The translations under genes were made by a program, and so were the position numbers. Below the pieces are notes generated by a model. It was not told the DNA's origin. It saw nothing but the letters and a program-made list of their open reading frames with translations, and ran no database searches. This document shows positions 61,404-64,000 of a stretch of 64,000 bases of DNA, in pieces; within the stretch, counting starts at the first letter, position 1; each line of letters starts with the position of its first letter. This stretch comes from Kitasatospora indigofera (GTDB lineage Bacteria > Actinomycetota > Actinomycetes > Streptomycetales > Streptomycetaceae), in NCBI RefSeq assembly GCF_014655955.1, contig NZ_BNBO01000032.1:1-64000 (forward strand). Direction: 5' to 3'.

Positions 61404-62144
61404 GTGACGGTGATACCCGAGGGTGCCGACGACGGGGTGGCCGTGCCTGCGGCACCGGCACCGGCACCGGAGCCGGAGCCGGTGCCGGTGCCGGTGCCTG
61501 AGCGGCCCGAGGCGCCTGAGGTGCCCGAGGTGCCCGACGCGTCGGAGGTCTCGGAGGCACCCCCGCAGGTCCGGGCCGCTGCCCGGGCCGCCCCCGGCCG
61601 GTGGATCGGCCTGGCCGACCCGACCTGGTTGGGGGAGGGGCCGCCGCCACCCTGGGCCGTGATCGGCTGGTGGCGTGCGGGTACGGACGGCGGCGTCGAG
61701 GAGTTCGCCGCGAACGAGGAGTACCGGGAGTCGCCGCTCGCCCGGGACTGGCCGGTGCCCACCGATCCGGTTGACGCCGCCGTCCAGTCCTGCGCGACCG
61801 GGTACGGGCCGCCCGAGGCGGTCTACCGCGCGCTGGCGTCGGCGCAGTTCGCCGTGCCGCTCGACGGCGGTGACGGGGTCGGCGGGATCGGCCTGCCGGA
61901 CGGGGAGACGGTGGCGGTCGTCTTCACGGCCCGGTCGTGGCTGGCGGCCGCGGGCAGCCCGGACCATGCCCTGCTGGGCGCCGCCGACCTGCTGGAGTGG
62001 CTGCCGCCGGGGTGCCGCCTGGTGCTCAACCCCGGTGCCCCGGTGGTGATGCGGCTGGAGCCCGCGTTGCTGCGGGAGGCGCTGGACGCCCGGCCGGGCG
62101 GTCCCGGGCGGCCGCTCCGTCCGTTCGACCGGCCCGGGCGCTGA
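61404..62144 (+). CDS. type VII secretion system-associated protein (SseB-like fold)
   Basis: A 246-residue protein. After a Pro/Glu-rich start (residues 1-55) the typical T7SS-associated pattern follows: PPPPWAVIGWWRAGTDG, EFAANEEYRESPLARDWPVPTDPVDAAVQ, TGYGPPEAVYRALASAQFAVPLD, and LPPGCRLVLNPGAPVVMRLEP, a layout resembling SseB/EspG-like cytosolic chaperones. GTG 61404 has AGGAG 7 bp upstream. It lies 91 bp after the toxin gene, so it may assist export of the toxin or act in self-protection; both are inferred. Confidence 0.88.
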   Translation: MTVIPEGADDGVAVPAAPAPAPEPEPVPVPVPERPEAPEVPEVPDASEVSEAPPQVRAAARAAPGRWIGLADPTWLGEGPPPPWAVIGWWRAGTDGGVEEFAANEEYRESPLARDWPVPTDPVDAAVQSCATGYGPPEAVYRALASAQFAVPLDGGDGVGGIGLPDGETVAVVFTARSWLAAAGSPDHALLGAADLLEWLPPGCRLVLNPGAPVVMRLEPALLREALDARPGGPGRPLRPFDRPGR

Positions 62145-62368
62145 ACTCCCGCCGAGCGGGCGGCTGACGCCGCCGCCTCGGCCGGCCGTGTCCCCCCGGC
62201 GAGGTGTACCGGCGCGGCGGCGCGAGCGGTGGGTCCGGTTGCCCGGCGGGCCGCTGAACCCGTCGGACCCCGCCGTCCGTCGAACCGGGAGGAACGGTCC
62301 GTCGTCCGGCTGCTGGTTGCCGGGGGCGGCCTCCCACACGTGTTGTCATCGAAGGCCAGGGGGCCAGG

Positions 62369-63886
62369 GTGGGCAAGGACCAGAACGCCGGGAAGCAGCC
62401 GGAGGAGCCGGCGGCGGAGGGGTACCAGCTGCCCGCCGTGGCCTGGGTCGTGCCGGCGGCGCGGACCCCGGCCCCGGCGGCCGGTGCCGTTGCCGGTGCC
62501 ACCGGCGGCGAGGGGGAGGGCCGGGCCGCGGGCGGTGCGGAGCCGGAGTCCACGACGGCCGCGACCACCGTGGGGGCCGTACCGACCGTGGCCGGCGAGG
62601 CACCGGCGGGCCCCGGGCCCGTGGCCGCCGCCGCGACCGGGTTCACGGCCGGGCCCGCGTCCGCCGCCCCGGCCGAGGCGTCGGCCGAGGGGCCGACCGA
62701 ACCGCCGACCGGAACGGGGCCGGGGACGGTCGCCGAGGCCGCGTCCCCCGCCGGAACCCTGGCCGGCGTCGTCACCGGCCCGGTCCAGGAGACGGCGGAC
62801 CCGGAGGGCGGCCGGCCGGGCCGGATCCCGCGGCCGATGGTGGCCGCCGCCGTCATCGCGGGCCTGGTGCTGATCGGTGTTCCGCTGGGCATCGGCCGGT
62901 TCGGCGGCGACGACCCCCACCCGGGCGCGGACGGGCCGCCGCCCGCCGGGTACACCCAGCAGGACGGCGGTGGGGACGGATTCGTCCCGGGGGTGGACGC
63001 GCAGGGCAACGTCACGCTGCCCGCCCCCGTCCCCGGGGCCGATCCGTCGGCCCAGTCGGCCCTGCCCGCCGCACCGACCACCGACCCCGGCGCGGCCGGT
63101 GGCACCGGTCAGGAGCAGAACGCCGCCGGCGGCGGTCAGCCGGGCGGGCGGCCGGGCTCCGCACAGTCCTCGGGTGGTGCGGGAACGCCCGCCACGGGCG
63201 GGCAGCCGGCCGGCCAGGGCGCCGCAGCCGGCGGAGCGGCCGGTGGTGCGGCGGGCGGCGCGGCCGCGGCGAGCGGCGGCGGTGGCGCCGCCCAGCCGCC
63301 GCAGACCCAGCAGCCGGCGCCGGCCCAGCCCCCGGCGGCGAAGCCCGCCCCGCCGGCCGCGCCGGTCTACAACGCCGTCGCGGGCCTGTGGTGCAGCCCG
63401 CCCGGCAACACCACCACCACCCAGCAGTACGGGCGGTACGAGAAGGGCCAGGAGGGCTGGGTCACCAACTCCGGCGGCTACGCGGCGGACGGCTGCAACG
63501 GCAAGTACGCCTCGCTGCCGATGTCCGGGGCGGCCGAGAAGGACGACGGCAACTCGGTCGTCTGGACCTTCAACACCGCCCCGGTGGTCAACGGGAGCTG
63601 CGCGCTCGCCGTGTACGTCCCGGCCAGTGGCGACATCAAGGCCGTCGGTGGAGCCCCGTCCTACTACACCGTCCAGTCCAAGTCGGAGCCGGGCACGGGC
63701 ACCATCAGCCACTTCGTCGTCAACCAGACGTCCTCCAGGGGGTCGTGGGTCGGGGTCGGGACCTACCCCGCCACCAACGGGAAGATCGCCGTGATGCTGC
63801 ACACCCGGGGCGAGGACTGGAAGGACGGCACCAAGACCTACGCCCACCACGCGGCGTCCGCCGTCCGGGCCAACTGCACCGCCTGA
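62369..63886 (+). CDS. single-pass membrane protein with extracellular Gly/Pro linker and C-terminal binding-like domain
   Basis: A 505-residue protein. An Ala/Thr/Pro-rich cytosolic part (1-150) leads to one membrane helix (about 155-175, PMVAAAVIAGLVLIGVPLGI), then a long Gly/Ala/Pro linker with GGAAGGAAGGAA repeats, and a folded C-terminal domain (about 330-505) with NAVAGLWCSPPGNTTTTQQYGRY, two or three Cys pairs, and TISHFVVNQTSSRGSWVGVGTYPA, a beta-sandwich pattern like carbohydrate-binding (golvesin-type) domains. GTG 62369 has a GGGGG box 6 bp before. It continues the T7SS gene set; cell-wall binding is inferred. Confidence 0.8.
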   Translation: MGKDQNAGKQPEEPAAEGYQLPAVAWVVPAARTPAPAAGAVAGATGGEGEGRAAGGAEPESTTAATTVGAVPTVAGEAPAGPGPVAAAATGFTAGPASAAPAEASAEGPTEPPTGTGPGTVAEAASPAGTLAGVVTGPVQETADPEGGRPGRIPRPMVAAAVIAGLVLIGVPLGIGRFGGDDPHPGADGPPPAGYTQQDGGGDGFVPGVDAQGNVTLPAPVPGADPSAQSALPAAPTTDPGAAGGTGQEQNAAGGGQPGGRPGSAQSSGGAGTPATGGQPAGQGAAAGGAAGGAAGGAAAASGGGGAAQPPQTQQPAPAQPPAAKPAPPAAPVYNAVAGLWCSPPGNTTTTQQYGRYEKGQEGWVTNSGGYAADGCNGKYASLPMSGAAEKDDGNSVVWTFNTAPVVNGSCALAVYVPASGDIKAVGGAPSYYTVQSKSEPGTGTISHFVVNQTSSRGSWVGVGTYPATNGKIAVMLHTRGEDWKDGTKTYAHHAASAVRANCTA

Positions 63887-63956
63887 CCGGCCGCCGGGCG
63901 GTGCCCGGCACCGCCCCCAGCCGGAATCCCATCAACGACGGAGGAGAACGAGCGCG

Positions 63957-64000
63957 ATGACGCGCCATGTGCTCAGTGTGTGCGCGGAGCAGCGCGACGG
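63957..64000 (+). CDS. start of a gene cut by the window end
   Basis: ATG 63957 is preceded by GGAGGAG at a 10-bp distance, and the first residues are MTRHVLSVCAEQRDG. Too short to identify. It lies 70 bp after the previous gene and probably belongs to the same T7SS-linked operon. Confidence 0.55.
   Translation, partial: MTRHVLSVCAEQRD

Overview
The window is very GC-rich DNA with strong G/C bias at third codon positions, frequent GTG/TTG starts, ATGA stop-start overlaps, an AfsR-type SARP regulator, DUF574-type methyltransferase and a type VII secretion (T7SS) locus containing EccB, EccC and EccD. Together these point to a streptomycete (Streptomyces or Kitasatospora) chromosome. Nothing was searched against a database; all family names come from motifs read directly in the sequence.

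Left part (1-4.6 kb): the 3' end of a non-ribosomal peptide synthetase (end of an adenylation domain, carrier protein, thioesterase) is followed by a tightly packed MFS exporter, GNAT acetyltransferase and dimethylargininase-like hydrolase joined by ATGA overlaps, so this is the tail of a biosynthetic operon. A 55-residue secreted peptide gene lies just beyond it.

Middle part (5-26 kb): ordinary accessory genome. It holds a cation-diffusion facilitator, two AraC-type regulators, a DUF2000 protein, a 1101-residue SARP/NB-ARC/TPR regulator facing a nucleotidyltransferase-like gene, VOC, HAD and MarR genes, and a secreted NlpC/P60 protein preceded by a structured leader and carrying a near-identical internal duplication. 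It also holds a fosmidomycin-resistance-like MFS transporter, a pnuC-nadR NAD salvage operon with a palindromic operator, a Clp-N/HTH protein next to two identical-arm palindromes, an NmrA-like oxidoreductase, and a PaaI-type thioesterase. A 160-170 bp MITE-like element with perfect terminal inverted repeats sits exactly on the stop codon of the VOC gene.

Right part (26-64 kb): a T7SS locus. On the minus strand are EccC (three ATPase cassettes) and a 937-residue protein ending in what looks like a catalytically degraded ADP-ribosyltransferase fold. On the plus strand are EccD, EccB, two small ESX/WXG100-like proteins, a small helical protein, a 734-residue WXG/glycine-rich (AAWKG-like) protein, a YbaB-like protein and another small helical protein. 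These lead into one uninterrupted 20.5 kb gene for a 6837-residue protein. T7SS-associated genes continue after it to the window end. No EccE or mycosin gene is visible inside the window.

The giant protein is the main discovery. It begins with a WXG100-like/helical region resembling the N-terminus of T7SS-exported necrotizing toxins, then carries in one chain: a possible ADP-ribosyltransferase (ART) domain, a metallopeptidase (HExxHxxGxPD), an OTU-like cysteine peptidase, six diverged copies of a beta-rich module, a His/Cys peptidase-like domain, a pierisin/scabin-like ART (R-S-ExE), an anthrax edema factor/ExoY-like nucleotidyl cyclase domain, a Tox-PL-type glutamine deamidase/papain-fold domain, and a C-terminal R-S-E ART. 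It ends in an acidic tail with a repeated GEEV-type motif. Organisation as a multi-effector, self-processing, T7SS-exported toxin analogous to MARTX toxins is an inference, but the individual motifs are directly readable.
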